A DNA stretch of 64,000 nucleotides from Alkalimarinus alittae (GTDB lineage Bacteria > Pseudomonadota > Gammaproteobacteria > Pseudomonadales > Oleiphilaceae). The DNA lies in contig NZ_CP100390.1 of NCBI RefSeq assembly GCF_026016465.1, positions 3,144,501 to 3,208,500 on the forward strand. Reading direction: 5' to 3'. A program made the translations under genes and the position numbers. The first letter of the stretch is position 1; each line of letters opens with the position of its first letter. Positions 12,116 to 21,839 of this stretch are shown here, piece by piece. Under the pieces are notes generated by a model. The model ran no database searches, was not told the DNA's origin, and was given only the letters and a program-made list of their open reading frames with translations.

Positions 12116-12178
12116 TCTTTTGGTCTCACCTTTTAACTCACAGCAAATAGCCGCATAACAAAAGGTGAGGCCAAAAGA
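12116..12178. repeat. Long inverted repeat (63 bp) downstream of the GGDEF-EAL gene
   Basis: Nineteen-base arms at 12116-12134 and 12160-12178 match at 18 positions (the exception is T12124 against G12170) and enclose a 25-base loop. It lies about 100 bases beyond the stop of the GGDEF-EAL gene and before lepA. Neither strand has a T-run after the stem. It could be a rho-independent-like stop, an RNase III substrate or a small palindromic repeat element. Confidence 0.6.
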
Positions 12179-12276
12179 ACAAAACATTTTAGTTCATTTA
12201 GATGCTCAACGAAAGGAAGGTAAGATTTCTTTATGTGTACAAATAGCTAAATGTGTAACATTAAACCAAACAACCC

Positions 12277-15027
12277 TTAATTATCAGGGTTAGTACCATA
12301 TATAAACCGCTCTTTTTGTCCTTGCTCGAGATTAGACAAGTATCCTGCCAACTGTTCTTCGTCTAGCGCATGACTGAACAAATTCCCTTGGGCCAATTCA
12401 CAGTTTGCCTCTTGCAGAAACTTCAACTGCTCGCGAGTCTCGACCCCTTCAGCAATAACATTCAAGTTCAGCTTATGCGCTAACGCGATAACCGCATTGG
12501 TAACTTCTCTGCTTTTCTGATCATAAGGGATACCTTTAACGAATAACCGATCAATTTTTACACTGTCGATAGGTACTTGGCTCAGGCTTCCTAGCGAACA
12601 ATAACCGGTACCAAAATCATCCAACGAAACCATCACGCCGAGACGTTTTAATGACTGAACAAATTCCATCATAGCTTGCGTTTCGAGCATCAGCATATTG
12701 GCAGGCAGCTCAAGCTCAAGCTTAGTAATGTCGACACCTGTTTCTTCGACAACTCGAGCAAATAGGTCAATAAAGTTAAGGTCAGATACCTGCTTAGTCG
12801 ATAGATTTAGGGACATAATATAATTTTCAAAGCCCGCTTTCTCTAAAGCCACACACTGTAAGCAAGCTTGCCGAAACACCCATTCACCTAATTTATGAAT
12901 TAAGCCACTATCTTCGGCCAATTGAATAAACTGGTCAGGGGCAACAATTCCTCTATCGGGGTGGTTCCAACGAACCAATGCCTCCATCCCCACAACCGAC
13001 TGATCGCTCAACTTAACGGTAGGCTGGTAGTGCAGCACGAACTGAGACAACTCAATGGCGTTCCTTAACTCCTCTTGCATTAGCATTCTACGTGCCGCAC
13101 GAATATTCATCGAATTAAGGAAAAACTGATAATTATTTCGACCGACTTCTTTCGCTCGATACATTGCCAAGTCAGCAAACTTCATTAAGGATGTAGCATC
13201 ATCACTATCACTTGGAATCATGGCAATACCAATGCTGACAGTAACGCCAATATCATGGTCATGTAATCGAACCGTTTGACTTAATGCATTCAAAATACTA
13301 TCTGCGACCTTAGCCACCGCATCAGAGTTAGCCACTTCTGACAGTAACACGGTAAACTCATCTCCGCCTAAACGAGCCACCGAGTCTTCATCTCTAACGC
13401 AATTTTTTAACCACCCAGCCACTTGCTTTAACAACATATCACCGGCGTCATGACCAAGTGTGTCGTTTATACGTTTAAACCCATCCAAATCCAAAAATAA
13501 AAGTGCTGCTTGATGCCCTCTTCGTTTGCACGTTATAACCGTATGCTTCAAGCGATCTTTAAACAACTGACGATTTGCCAACCCGGTTAACTGATCATAA
13601 AACGCCAACCGATGAAGTTCAGTTTGGGCCACTTTCAACGCTGTTAAATCTCGGAAGTTAACCACTACACCGCGCACACCAGGTACATCTTGCATCGCCG
13701 TATAACTACCTTCCATATTCATCCAACGCCCATCTTTATGTTTAATTCGAGCATGATTAACCGCCACAGACAGACCTGGTTTTTTCAATGCATCTTCAAA
13801 AGATGCCTGAGTGATAGGAAAGTCATCTGGGTGAACAATGCTCTCAGGGCTTTGTTTTTTCAGCTCGGCAAGGTTATAGCCTAAAATACGCTCACAAGAA
13901 GGACTGGAGTAACTCACCACACCATCATTATTAATTATGACGGTTATATTCGTGGTATCTTCAGTAATAGCTCTATATCGCCCTGCATTAGCCAACGCTA
14001 TCAGCCTTGAGCGAAGCAAAATGAGCGTCACAATAAAGACCAAAAAACTCACTATCACGCCTGAGATCAAGACAATAGTAGGACGAGGGTCTGAAGCCAA
14101 GAAATCAAACGCAGGCGTTGTACGCGTCAGTAGCAGCCATGTTTTACCGCCATGCTCTATCGTTCTAGAGTTCTCAAATGAGTAAACATCATCAAGGTTT
14201 CCGAGGTTTGAAGCATACATCAAACGCTCATCTATGATGACATCACTGTCGTAGATACGAACATCTAAAAACGGTGCAATGAGCCCAACAATACCATCCA
14301 TCAAGTTATTCATACGGAAGGCACTAAATACAAAACCGTTTAATGTCGCTCTTCTATCATCGGTAGTGATTAAGGTCTTTTCGCTCTCATAAACAGGAAA
14401 GTACATAACAAACCCAGGCTGAGTCTCATCGACCTGCTCTTGCACTAACACGACCTTTCCTGTCATTGCCGCCTGACCACTATCACGAGCCATTTCCATT
14501 GCTTTTCGATGAGCAGGGTCACCAAACGCATCATAACCGAATGCTTTTCGGTTACGCTGAGTGGCGGGCTCAAGGAACACAACTGGGTGATATTCGTGAC
14601 GGCTACCTGTCGGGCTTAATAAGTAATTTGGCAGCCCTTGAGACCTAATTTTTTCAATATGATCGGCAACGCCACCTTCAGTGACTTTTTCTGTAAACCC
14701 TATACCCTGAATACCAGGGTAATACCGCTCTATGTCCAGTTTAGTCACATAGGTTCGCCAATCGTCCCGACCAATTAAGTCAGCGACGGCAAAAAGCCCT
14801 GCACTGCCAGCTAATACCTGTTCGTAATTCAGTAAACGCTCTTCAATCGCTGTTTTAAGTTGTTGTGACTGATTTTCAAAGTGGGCTTTAGTTCGGTCTT
14901 TAACCAGTAAAATAGACAGCTGCCATAAAGAGGCGGTCATAAGAAGCGCTATCAACAATACCATCCAAGCGAGTTTGGAGTTTCGATACCGTAATAGAAA
15001 TGCTAATGACTCTTCCTTTTTATCCAT
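12277..15027 (-). CDS. CHASE-PAS-GGDEF-EAL cyclic-di-GMP signalling protein
   Basis: A 916-residue membrane sensor for cyclic di-GMP turnover. A membrane helix (about 18-42) is followed by a periplasmic CHASE domain (about 70-270), a second helix (about 316-338), a PAS domain (about 345-465), GGDEF (about 470-635) and EAL (about 650-900). The GGDEF site is intact (RLGGDEF, G554-F558) and carries an inhibitory-site motif RDED at 545-548. The EAL domain keeps EAL at 682-684, DDFGTGY and KIDRLFV, so both activities are possible. CHASE domains bind small ligands, but this one is unassigned. It sits between mucD and lepA, transcribed in the same direction, with a terminator separating it from mucD. 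Confidence 0.93.
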   Translation of the reverse strand: MDKKEESLAFLLRYRNSKLAWMVLLIALLMTASLWQLSILLVKDRTKAHFENQSQQLKTAIEERLLNYEQVLAGSAGLFAVADLIGRDDWRTYVTKLDIERYYPGIQGIGFTEKVTEGGVADHIEKIRSQGLPNYLLSPTGSRHEYHPVVFLEPATQRNRKAFGYDAFGDPAHRKAMEMARDSGQAAMTGKVVLVQEQVDETQPGFVMYFPVYESEKTLITTDDRRATLNGFVFSAFRMNNLMDGIVGLIAPFLDVRIYDSDVIIDERLMYASNLGNLDDVYSFENSRTIEHGGKTWLLLTRTTPAFDFLASDPRPTIVLISGVIVSFLVFIVTLILLRSRLIALANAGRYRAITEDTTNITVIINNDGVVSYSSPSCERILGYNLAELKKQSPESIVHPDDFPITQASFEDALKKPGLSVAVNHARIKHKDGRWMNMEGSYTAMQDVPGVRGVVVNFRDLTALKVAQTELHRLAFYDQLTGLANRQLFKDRLKHTVITCKRRGHQAALLFLDLDGFKRINDTLGHDAGDMLLKQVAGWLKNCVRDEDSVARLGGDEFTVLLSEVANSDAVAKVADSILNALSQTVRLHDHDIGVTVSIGIAMIPSDSDDATSLMKFADLAMYRAKEVGRNNYQFFLNSMNIRAARRMLMQEELRNAIELSQFVLHYQPTVKLSDQSVVGMEALVRWNHPDRGIVAPDQFIQLAEDSGLIHKLGEWVFRQACLQCVALEKAGFENYIMSLNLSTKQVSDLNFIDLFARVVEETGVDITKLELELPANMLMLETQAMMEFVQSLKRLGVMVSLDDFGTGYCSLGSLSQVPIDSVKIDRLFVKGIPYDQKSREVTNAVIALAHKLNLNVIAEGVETREQLKFLQEANCELAQGNLFSHALDEEQLAGYLSNLEQGQKERFIYGTNPDN

Positions 15028-15094
15028 GCTTTACTCTTCTGAAGGGGCGGAATGGGTATAAGTATTTATACGTAACTGTAAGAGTATAAACAAA

Positions 15095-15145
15095 AAAGGA
15101 GCGGGGTCACAGTCAAGACAGCCACTATGACAACACCGCTCCTTT
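15095..15145 (-). terminator. Terminator after mucD
   Basis: Ten-base-pair arms (15095-15104 and 15136-15145) close a 31-base loop, and the minus strand continues CCTTTTTTG, giving a T-run in the right direction for the algU-mucD block. The long loop contains a further weak GTCA/TGAC pairing. Confidence 0.65.
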
Positions 15146-15199
15146 AAATGTTGACAGAAAAATGACTTCTGCCTCATCTAAACTTAGAAATTTAGTGCT

Positions 15200-16612
15200 T
15201 TACTCTTTCAATTTAATAACCACAAAAGAAGGGTTCCCTTGACGGATAATCAACACAGGTATCGCCCGATTAGACGGTAATGATTTAACAACGGCATTAA
15301 AGTCTGTTAGCGATTTTATTTCTTGATTATTAATACTGCTAATTACATCATTAGCCCGAATCCCAGCATTTCGTGCAGCACCCTGTCCGACTTGTGTCAC
15401 CATCAACCCGTTTGAAACCTGTAGACGCTTACGCGCATTCTCATCAAGCTCGGCCACTTCAATATTAAAGCGGTTAGATTCTACCTTAGAGCCCTTTGCA
15501 GGTATGACTGCGCCTTGTTCAGTCGGTAGTTCTCCAATCTCAACGGTGATTGTTTGGCGCTTTCCTGCTCGGATAATATCCAGTTTAGATTTTTTACCCA
15601 CTACTGCTCGGCCAACTAGATGCGGCAAATCAGAAGATCGGTTAATCACCTCACCGTCATACTTAATAATTACATCACCTTGCATCAAGCCTGCAGCTTC
15701 AGCAGGCGAACCAGGTACGACCTGGGCGACCAGTGCCCCATGCGGCTTCTTCAAGCCAAACGACTCAGCTAAGTCTTTACTAACTTCCTGAATCAACACA
15801 CCCAACCAACCACGAGCTACATAGCCTTTTTTCTGAAGCTGATCGACCACTTCCATCGCAACATCAATAGGGATTGCAAACGAAACCCCCATAAAACCAC
15901 CTGAACGCGTGTATATCTGGGAGTTAATGCCGACAACTTCGCCATCTAAATTAAATAGTGGCCCACCTGAGTTACCAGGGTTTATCGCCACATCCGTCTG
16001 AATAAACGGCACATAGTTTTCATTTGGTAATGTACGGCCTATTGCACTAACGATCCCCGCTGTCACGGTGTAATCAAACCCAAAAGGAGAGCCGATAGCT
16101 AGCACCCACTCACCTGTTTTAAGCTTCTCAGACTTCCCTACTTTTACAACAGGCAGGTCTTCAGCGTCTATTTTCAAAACAGCCAGATCTGACCGCGCAT
16201 CTGCGCCTATAAGCTTTGCAGGTAACTCTCGTCGATCACTCAGCCTAACGATAATCTCGTCTGCGCCATCAATTACATGGTTATTTGTTAGAACGAAACC
16301 ATCTTCAGATACGATAAACCCAGACCCCATCGACTGAGTCTCTCTTGATTCCTGACCTGAACCTGGGCCATAAGGAGCACCAAAAAAATGCCTAAAGAAT
16401 TCGGGGAGCTGCTCTAACTCTTCTGGTCTCAACCCTCTGTTATAGGGTGATCGCTTCGAGTGACTAACCGTACTGATATTAACCACAGCCGGCGAATGCT
16501 CTTCAACCAGTTTGGTAAAATCAGGAAGACTTCCTGCCTGAACCCCAGCAGACAACAATCCAATAACAGATAAGAAGAATACCCAGAACGGGCGTGGTGA
16601 TATTTTTGTCAT
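15200..16612 (-). CDS. mucD: Periplasmic DegP/MucD-type serine protease
   Basis: A Deg/HtrA protease that clears misfolded periplasmic proteins. The ATG at 16612 has GAGGAG five bases upstream and starts directly before the signal peptide (PFWVFFLSVIGLLSAGVQAG), giving 470 residues; the longer frame to 16669 adds 19 unlikely residues. The catalytic triad is His112 (NNHVIDG), Asp142 (RSDLAVL) and Ser215 (PGNSGGPL), followed by two PDZ domains (about 260-360 and 375-465). It is the last member of the algU-mucA-mucB-rseC-mucD order. The 155-base gap after rseC may hold its own promoter. Confidence 0.95.
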   Translation of the reverse strand: MTKISPRPFWVFFLSVIGLLSAGVQAGSLPDFTKLVEEHSPAVVNISTVSHSKRSPYNRGLRPEELEQLPEFFRHFFGAPYGPGSGQESRETQSMGSGFIVSEDGFVLTNNHVIDGADEIIVRLSDRRELPAKLIGADARSDLAVLKIDAEDLPVVKVGKSEKLKTGEWVLAIGSPFGFDYTVTAGIVSAIGRTLPNENYVPFIQTDVAINPGNSGGPLFNLDGEVVGINSQIYTRSGGFMGVSFAIPIDVAMEVVDQLQKKGYVARGWLGVLIQEVSKDLAESFGLKKPHGALVAQVVPGSPAEAAGLMQGDVIIKYDGEVINRSSDLPHLVGRAVVGKKSKLDIIRAGKRQTITVEIGELPTEQGAVIPAKGSKVESNRFNIEVAELDENARKRLQVSNGLMVTQVGQGAARNAGIRANDVISSINNQEIKSLTDFNAVVKSLPSNRAIPVLIIRQGNPSFVVIKLKE

Positions 16613-16767
16613 AGCAACTCCTCTGCTCCAATAAATCAATCGCAACGTTAGGGTATATATTGGCGACAAATCTGGTTATTTCAAATTAAAAATTAGTAAG
16701 AAAAATATCACTAAACATAATACCACTAGGGCAGAGTGGGAACGCAAGATGATTAATTCAGACTCAA

Positions 16768-17235
16768 TTAAGTCGTAATTTCAACAGAGTGAATAGACTG
16801 AAAGCCTTTGGCCTTTATCATTTTTGGGCAAAACCGCTGATCATTTTTATGAACGTTAGAATATAATTTCACCAATACAAAACCAAACGCAAGCCCGCTA
16901 ACGCCTGCAAGGGCAACCCAAGCATCACCTATAAGCAGCCACTTTTCGGCGATTGACGCCGCCGCTATCATCATGAGCAAGGGCAGTAAATAGACCATTA
17001 CAGACGCTTTAACTAATAGGTCTTCGGGTATCCCTATTAAAACGTCTTCGCCGACCTTGAGGTTTAACGTATTACTCACCAACACTTGGTTTGCCTTACC
17101 ATCAGAAATGCGTGCAAGCACCCCCTGACCACATCCACTTTTGGCTTCACAGCTCGAGCAAGCACTCTTACGAATAGTCTGCACCCATGCCTGACCTTTC
17201 TCGACGGCAACCACTACACCTGTTTCTTCCAACAT
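16768..17235 (-). CDS. rseC: RseC/MucC family positive regulator of sigma-E
   Basis: The 155-residue protein has the RseC layout: a small N-terminal cytoplasmic domain with a cysteine cluster (SACSSCEAKSGCGQG, about 25-39), then two membrane helices (about 77-97 and 102-122) and a short basic tail. RseC/MucC proteins modulate the sigma-E pathway, and the related Rhodobacter RnfF has been tied to reducing systems, so the cysteines may bind a metal or a cluster; that is inference. It follows mucB by 57 bases. Confidence 0.92.
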   Translation of the reverse strand: MLEETGVVVAVEKGQAWVQTIRKSACSSCEAKSGCGQGVLARISDGKANQVLVSNTLNLKVGEDVLIGIPEDLLVKASVMVYLLPLLMMIAAASIAEKWLLIGDAWVALAGVSGLAFGFVLVKLYSNVHKNDQRFCPKMIKAKGFQSIHSVEITT

Positions 17236-17292
17236 AACCTATCTCTTCTGAGCTAACCTATTCATTTTAAATGCGTTAAATAAACTCACCTA

Positions 17293-18357
17293 TTAATGAA
17301 TGTCTGGTACTATTTTTTCTGCAATCTTAATAACCGCCGCAATAGGCAGTTCGCCCACAATCGTGACCTTATAGTCATAGTCTTGCCATTGTAGTCGATC
17401 TACATACGCCACAGTAGCCCCAATCACTGTCGCCCCCTCTGGCATACCTTTACTGCTAGGCTTTTCAATAAATACGCTAAAGGATGCCAACCCATCGGTA
17501 AATACCTGCACATTACCTGAGCCAGCATTATCACGCCCAATCACCCCTTTATTAACAGGTAAAAAGCCATCAGGCAACCAACCTACTCGCCACCCCATAT
17601 GCGCTGTCCAGTCACTACCAGACCTAATAGAAGGCAAGCTCTCATGAGAATATTCGTTTCCTAGATTGCTTGAAGCAAGTTCTGCATCACTTATATTCGC
17701 ATTCAACTCTAAGGAAGTGTAATGAAACTGCTCTAACACCTCGCCCTTCAGGTTGATCAAATTTGACCTTAATAGCAATCCGCTCTGCCGTTCCAACCAT
17801 AATACATAACTATAACGATAAGAATCTTTGGCCATAATCGCTATTTTTACGGCGTGATGTCCAGCAATACGATCACCTCCCTCAACCGTGATCAGGTATT
17901 GATCCTGCCTGGGCATCAATCTACGAGCAAACGCACCCGCAAATGGTCCAGAAGGAATACTCTGCTCCAAACTAACCACTTTATTGCCGGGCAACACACA
18001 CACCAATTCATCGCCTGTTCGAATAATCTCCCCCATCTCACCATCTAACTGAACCAGCTTCTCTCTGTCTTCTCCATCTTGATAGCGATGTATCACTTTC
18101 ATCGACGACGATATATTCCCTCGACTATAAACAAATACCCCTCGATAGTTTTGAGTCTGCATGGCTTCAGCCATACGCTCCAACCAAACATTGCCCTTTT
18201 GCACTGACAACGCTGACGCTTTTTCTTCCTTAGACGAAACAACATTAGCTGCAATAGTCTCAAAACCTGAAACTAACAATAAAATACACAAGCAGGTTCG
18301 TGTAACCCGCTTACGCGATAATAACTGATGCTTTAGTTGACTCAATGGCACACCCAC
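17293..18357 (-). CDS. mucB: Sigma-E regulatory protein RseB/MucB
   Basis: RseB is a periplasmic LolA-like protein that binds RseA and shields it from proteolysis until lipid or LPS signals appear. The 354-residue product has a signal peptide (TCLCILLLVSGFETIAAN, about 20-37), a large N-terminal domain (about 55-230) and a C-terminal domain (about 245-350). It starts with GTG at 18357, with another GTG six bases further on. It lies eight bases after mucA, so the two are cotranscribed and probably coupled. Confidence 0.93.
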   Translation of the reverse strand: MGVPLSQLKHQLLSRKRVTRTCLCILLLVSGFETIAANVVSSKEEKASALSVQKGNVWLERMAEAMQTQNYRGVFVYSRGNISSSMKVIHRYQDGEDREKLVQLDGEMGEIIRTGDELVCVLPGNKVVSLEQSIPSGPFAGAFARRLMPRQDQYLITVEGGDRIAGHHAVKIAIMAKDSYRYSYVLWLERQSGLLLRSNLINLKGEVLEQFHYTSLELNANISDAELASSNLGNEYSHESLPSIRSGSDWTAHMGWRVGWLPDGFLPVNKGVIGRDNAGSGNVQVFTDGLASFSVFIEKPSSKGMPEGATVIGATVAYVDRLQWQDYDYKVTIVGELPIAAVIKIAEKIVPDIH

Positions 18358-18365
18358 CTACCCAA

Positions 18366-19016
18366 TTAGTTCTCTTCGATCGTAAAACTAGCGACTCTAG
18401 CAAGAGGCATTAAACCCGGACGACCACCCGAAACAGAATTTTCAGCATGTCGTAATAAATATTGGTTCAGCATACGTGCATGCTCAGACGAATAAGGTCG
18501 CTCTATTACAGTCACCGAACCACTATTGTTGGCGACATTTGAAGCCACTAACACCTCATCACGAATATCAGAAATATCATCAAAGGGTTTAAAAACCAAC
18601 GATACCGCCATGACAATGGTAGCGGCAATCGCGATCATTGAGACAAGCCCCATTCCTTTTTTGTTGGTCGAAGGCTTATCTTTAGCTGATTCGGCCGAGC
18701 CCCGTTCAGAGCCGTCTATTTGATCAATTGATCGTGATATTTGCGCACTAATATCAATGGCTAAAAAGCTGTTATTTGAGCTAAAAGGCTGTCGCCCGCC
18801 TTTTTCGGACGCTTCGAGTATATTTTCACGCACTTTATGTGTGCTCTCATCATAAGCTCGCTGTCCTGACGAGAGCAAATCACTCACCTTACTATAACGA
18901 GACCATAGCGCTCGCATTGCAGGATCTTCAGAGTGATTTAGCACCCGACTTAATTCGAGCCCATCTGCCTCATTATCTAACAGTGCGGATATGGATTCTT
19001 TTATTCGATCATCCAT
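18366..19016 (-). CDS. mucA: Anti-sigma-E factor RseA/MucA
   Basis: A membrane anti-sigma factor that holds AlgU/RpoE inactive until DegS and RseP cut it. The 216-residue protein starts with the sigma-binding motif MDDRIKESISALLDNEADGLE, has a single membrane helix at about 121-142 and a periplasmic tail that would contact RseB. The middle part (about 70-118) is low-complexity and polar. It follows algU by 71 bases. Confidence 0.95.
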   Translation of the reverse strand: MDDRIKESISALLDNEADGLELSRVLNHSEDPAMRALWSRYSKVSDLLSSGQRAYDESTHKVRENILEASEKGGRQPFSSNNSFLAIDISAQISRSIDQIDGSERGSAESAKDKPSTNKKGMGLVSMIAIAATIVMAVSLVFKPFDDISDIRDEVLVASNVANNSGSVTVIERPYSSEHARMLNQYLLRHAENSVSGGRPGLMPLARVASFTIEEN

Positions 19017-19087
19017 TATATAACCTCATTCAAACTGCACATTATTCAATTTACGCATTCTTTATAGCACCCGGTATCTGCGCGCTC

Positions 19088-19690
19088 TTAACCATCTAAA
19101 TAAGGCGCTAACTTAGAGTCGACAGCATCTCGCGCTCTAAATATCCTAGAGCGTACAGTCCCTACTGGGCAATCCATCACATCTGCAATTTCATCATAAC
19201 TTAACCCGTCAAACTCCCTGAGTGTTAGCGCGACCCTTAAGTTTTCTGGCAACTCGGTAATCGCTTTATTAAGCGCAAGCTCTAATTCTGATCGATATAA
19301 ATTTTTTTCAGGACTTTGCGTGTCTTTAAGGTTGTTATCACCCGTGAAGTGCTCTGCATCCTGTACATCAATATCGACATTCGGCGGTCTTCGTCCTTTT
19401 GCAACGAGGTAGTTTTTAGCCGTATTGATTGAAATTCGATACAACCAGGTATAAAACGCACTTTCGCCTCGAAAGTTTTTTAGCGCACGGTAGGCTTTAA
19501 TAAATGATTCTTGAGTGACATCTAACACTTCATGATGGTCACTCACATAACGAGAGACGAGGGAGGCCACCTTACCCTGATATTTAAGCACCAAAAGGTC
19601 AAACGCCTTTTTATCGCCACGCTGAACCCTCTCGACCAACTGCCAATCTGTCGATTTATTATGCAGTTGCAATGCTACCTGATCACTCAA
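19088..19690 (-). CDS. rpoE: RNA polymerase sigma-E factor (AlgU/RpoE)
   Basis: The extracytoplasmic-function sigma factor for envelope stress. I start it at a TTG at 19690, giving 200 residues that begin SDQVALQLHNKSTDWQLVERVQRGD, in line with the known family start. AAGGAGG lies five bases upstream (19696-19702). An open frame continues to 19858, and ATGs at 19726 and 19858 exist, but they have poor ribosome sites and the extra residues look unconserved. Region 2 spans about 30-95 (DVTQESFIKAYRAL, FYTWLYRI) and region 4 about 140-195 (YDEIADVMDCPVGTVRSRIFRARD). A sigma-E-type promoter lies about 280 bases upstream. Confidence 0.95.
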   Translation of the reverse strand: MSDQVALQLHNKSTDWQLVERVQRGDKKAFDLLVLKYQGKVASLVSRYVSDHHEVLDVTQESFIKAYRALKNFRGESAFYTWLYRISINTAKNYLVAKGRRPPNVDIDVQDAEHFTGDNNLKDTQSPEKNLYRSELELALNKAITELPENLRVALTLREFDGLSYDEIADVMDCPVGTVRSRIFRARDAVDSKLAPYLDG

Positions 19691-19977
19691 AAAACCCTCC
19701 TTGCGGTCGATAACAGGGCTCGCCATATCCCTAATGCAACCTTTTGTATGGTTTCCTTCAATTGCCCCCCCTAAAACACGCCCCAAACAAATGTTCGAAT
19801 AGTGGTCAATAAAACGTTTTGTATCGGTAGCTAAAGTATAGTCGGATAATACGCTCATTATAATATTCCAGTTGCGGCGCAGACTCTTGAATACGTTAAT
19901 GCGTTATAGCGACGCTTTAAGTACAAGCCACTTTTCTCATTTAAAGCGCGTTTGCCCAATAAGAATGTGTCACAAAA

Positions 19978-20004
19978 ATAGACACTGAGACCGTTTTTTA
20001 GTTC
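19978..20004 (-). promoter_or_regulatory. Candidate sigma-E promoter of algU
   Basis: On the minus strand GAACTA (19999-20004) and GTCTAT (19978-19983) are 15 bases apart, close to the sigma-E consensus GAACTT and GTCTAA. Autoregulation of this operon by its own sigma factor is the norm. Start of transcription would be near 19971, leaving a leader of about 280 bases before the TTG start. Confidence 0.5.
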
Positions 20005-20049
20005 AATATCAGGTATCACGACCTTAAATTCTCTTGTAAAGAAGCCACT

Positions 20050-21717
20050 ATGCAATCCTCTTTTAAGCATGACGTACTTATTATTGGCAGCGGAGCCGCC
20101 GGCTTATCTGTTGCACTTAACCTAGCAAAACATGTCAAAGTAGCTGTTATATCTAAAGGTACTTTACCCAGTGGTTCCACTTTATACGCCCAAGGGGGTA
20201 TTGCGGCAGTCCTCGATAATAGCGATACCATCGAGTCTCATATACAAGATACCTTGGTTGCTGGTGCAGGGCTTTGTCATGAAGATGCCGTTCAGTTCAC
20301 CGTTGAAAATGGCAAAGCAAGTATTGAGTGGCTAATTTCTCAAGGTGTTGGGTTTACCGAGGAAGGCAGTACAGATAACGCCACTGACAAGGCCCCAAAC
20401 GATAATGCAATCGAACATGAATCATCGAGCACTAACCGCTACCACCTAACAAAAGAAGGTGGTCACAGCCATCGCCGCATCATTCATGCCGCCGATGCGA
20501 CCGGTTTTGCGGTCTCATCATCACTGTGTGATCGCGTATTAGAAGCTGAAAACATAGACATTTTTGAAAACCGGGTTGCCATCGATCTTATTACCCACAA
20601 AAAGCTCTTCTTACCGGGTAATCGCTGTGTAGGCGCCTACGTTTTAAATGACAAAACCAGCCATGTTGAGCTATTTAGCGCTCGTTTCGTTGTCATTGCT
20701 ACAGGTGGTGCCAGCAAAGCGTACCTCTACACTAGCAACCCTGATGGCGCGAGCGGAGATGGCATTGCGATGGCTTGGCGAAGCGGTTGTAAAGTAGCCA
20801 ACATGGAATTCAATCAATTTCATCCCACTTGCTTATATCACCCTCAAGCCAAATCATTTTTGGTAACAGAGGCCGTTCGTGGTGAAGGTGGTCGACTATT
20901 ATTACCTGATGGGCAACGGTTTATGCATCGATTTGACTCTCGCGAAGAGCTTGCGCCTCGTGATATTGTAGCTAGAGCCATCGATCACGAGATGAAACGG
21001 CTCGGTGCCGATAATTTATTTCTCGACATTAGCCACAAACCCGCAGAATTTGTTATTAAACACTTTCCGACGATATACGAGCGCTGCCTTGAATTTGGCA
21101 TCGACATTACGAAGCAACCAATTCCTGTTGTACCGGCGGCTCACTATACTTGTGGCGGCGTCATCACAGACAAACATGGTCGCAGTGATGTGAACCAGCT
21201 ATACGTTGTGGGTGAAGCCGCTTTTACTGGACTACACGGCGCCAATCGTATGGCCAGTAATTCACTCTTAGAATGCTTGGTTTATGGCCGTTCTGCCGCT
21301 CAAGACATTATGGATAAGTTCGACGAAATACCTGAACCACCTGAAGCGCCTTTATGGGATGAATCACAAGTCACAGACTCTGATGAAGACGTTGTATTAT
21401 CCCATAACTGGGATGAACTAAGACGATTCATGTGGGATTATGTCGGCATTGTACGTACCAATAAGCGCTTACAACGAGCGAAGCATCGCATCGATGTTCT
21501 TCACCAGGAAATACTTGATTTTTATAGTAATTATAAAGTCACCAATGACCTATTGGAGCTGAGAAACCTGATGACCATCGCTGACCTTATTATCTGCTCA
21601 GCGATTCAGCGCAAAGAAAGCCGCGGCCTTCATTACACACTGGACTACCCCGAGCCATTCCCCATAGCCAAGGATACCGTCCTAACACCAACCAACTTTT
21701 CAGCAAGGGATTGGTAA
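20050..21717 (+). CDS. nadB: L-aspartate oxidase
   Basis: NadB oxidises L-aspartate to iminoaspartate, the first step of de novo NAD synthesis, using FAD. The 555-residue protein has the dinucleotide fold [16 protein letters not shown] (about 8-23), the [12 protein letters not shown] region (about 43-54), and the substrate-site segments HPTCLYH and [13 protein letters not shown]. It is divergent from algU, an arrangement shared with Escherichia coli and Pseudomonas. A short nucleotide gap separates it from sdhE. Confidence 0.97.
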   Translation: MQSSFKHDVLIIGSGAAGLSVALNLAKHVKVAVISKGTLPSGSTLYAQGGIAAVLDNSDTIESHIQDTLVAGAGLCHEDAVQFTVENGKASIEWLISQGVGFTEEGSTDNATDKAPNDNAIEHESSSTNRYHLTKEGGHSHRRIIHAADATGFAVSSSLCDRVLEAENIDIFENRVAIDLITHKKLFLPGNRCVGAYVLNDKTSHVELFSARFVVIATGGASKAYLYTSNPDGASGDGIAMAWRSGCKVANMEFNQFHPTCLYHPQAKSFLVTEAVRGEGGRLLLPDGQRFMHRFDSREELAPRDIVARAIDHEMKRLGADNLFLDISHKPAEFVIKHFPTIYERCLEFGIDITKQPIPVVPAAHYTCGGVITDKHGRSDVNQLYVVGEAAFTGLHGANRMASNSLLECLVYGRSAAQDIMDKFDEIPEPPEAPLWDESQVTDSDEDVVLSHNWDELRRFMWDYVGIVRTNKRLQRAKHRIDVLHQEILDFYSNYKVTNDLLELRNLMTIADLIICSAIQRKESRGLHYTLDYPEPFPIAKDTVLTPTNFSARDW

Positions 21718-21839
21718 CCTCTTAGGTCGTAACAGCAAATGAAACGCGTTAATTTTGACGCGTATCTTCTACCTTAGAGCTATCAGCGCTATAATAGCCC
21801 CCTTGCTTTCAAACGTTTACTAATATCCAGGGCTGCAGT

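Noticed and set aside
12116-12178. Inverted repeat as ends of an insertion sequence
   Set aside because: Only 25 bases separate the arms, so no transposase can lie between; no target duplication seen.
16613-16767. Promoter specific for mucD
   Set aside because: TTGAAA and TATATA are present but 19 bases apart, and no sigma-E match was found; not firm enough to list.
19691-19858. N-terminal extension of the sigma-E factor
   Set aside because: The added residues look unconserved and have weak ribosome sites, while AAGGAGG before the TTG fits the known start.
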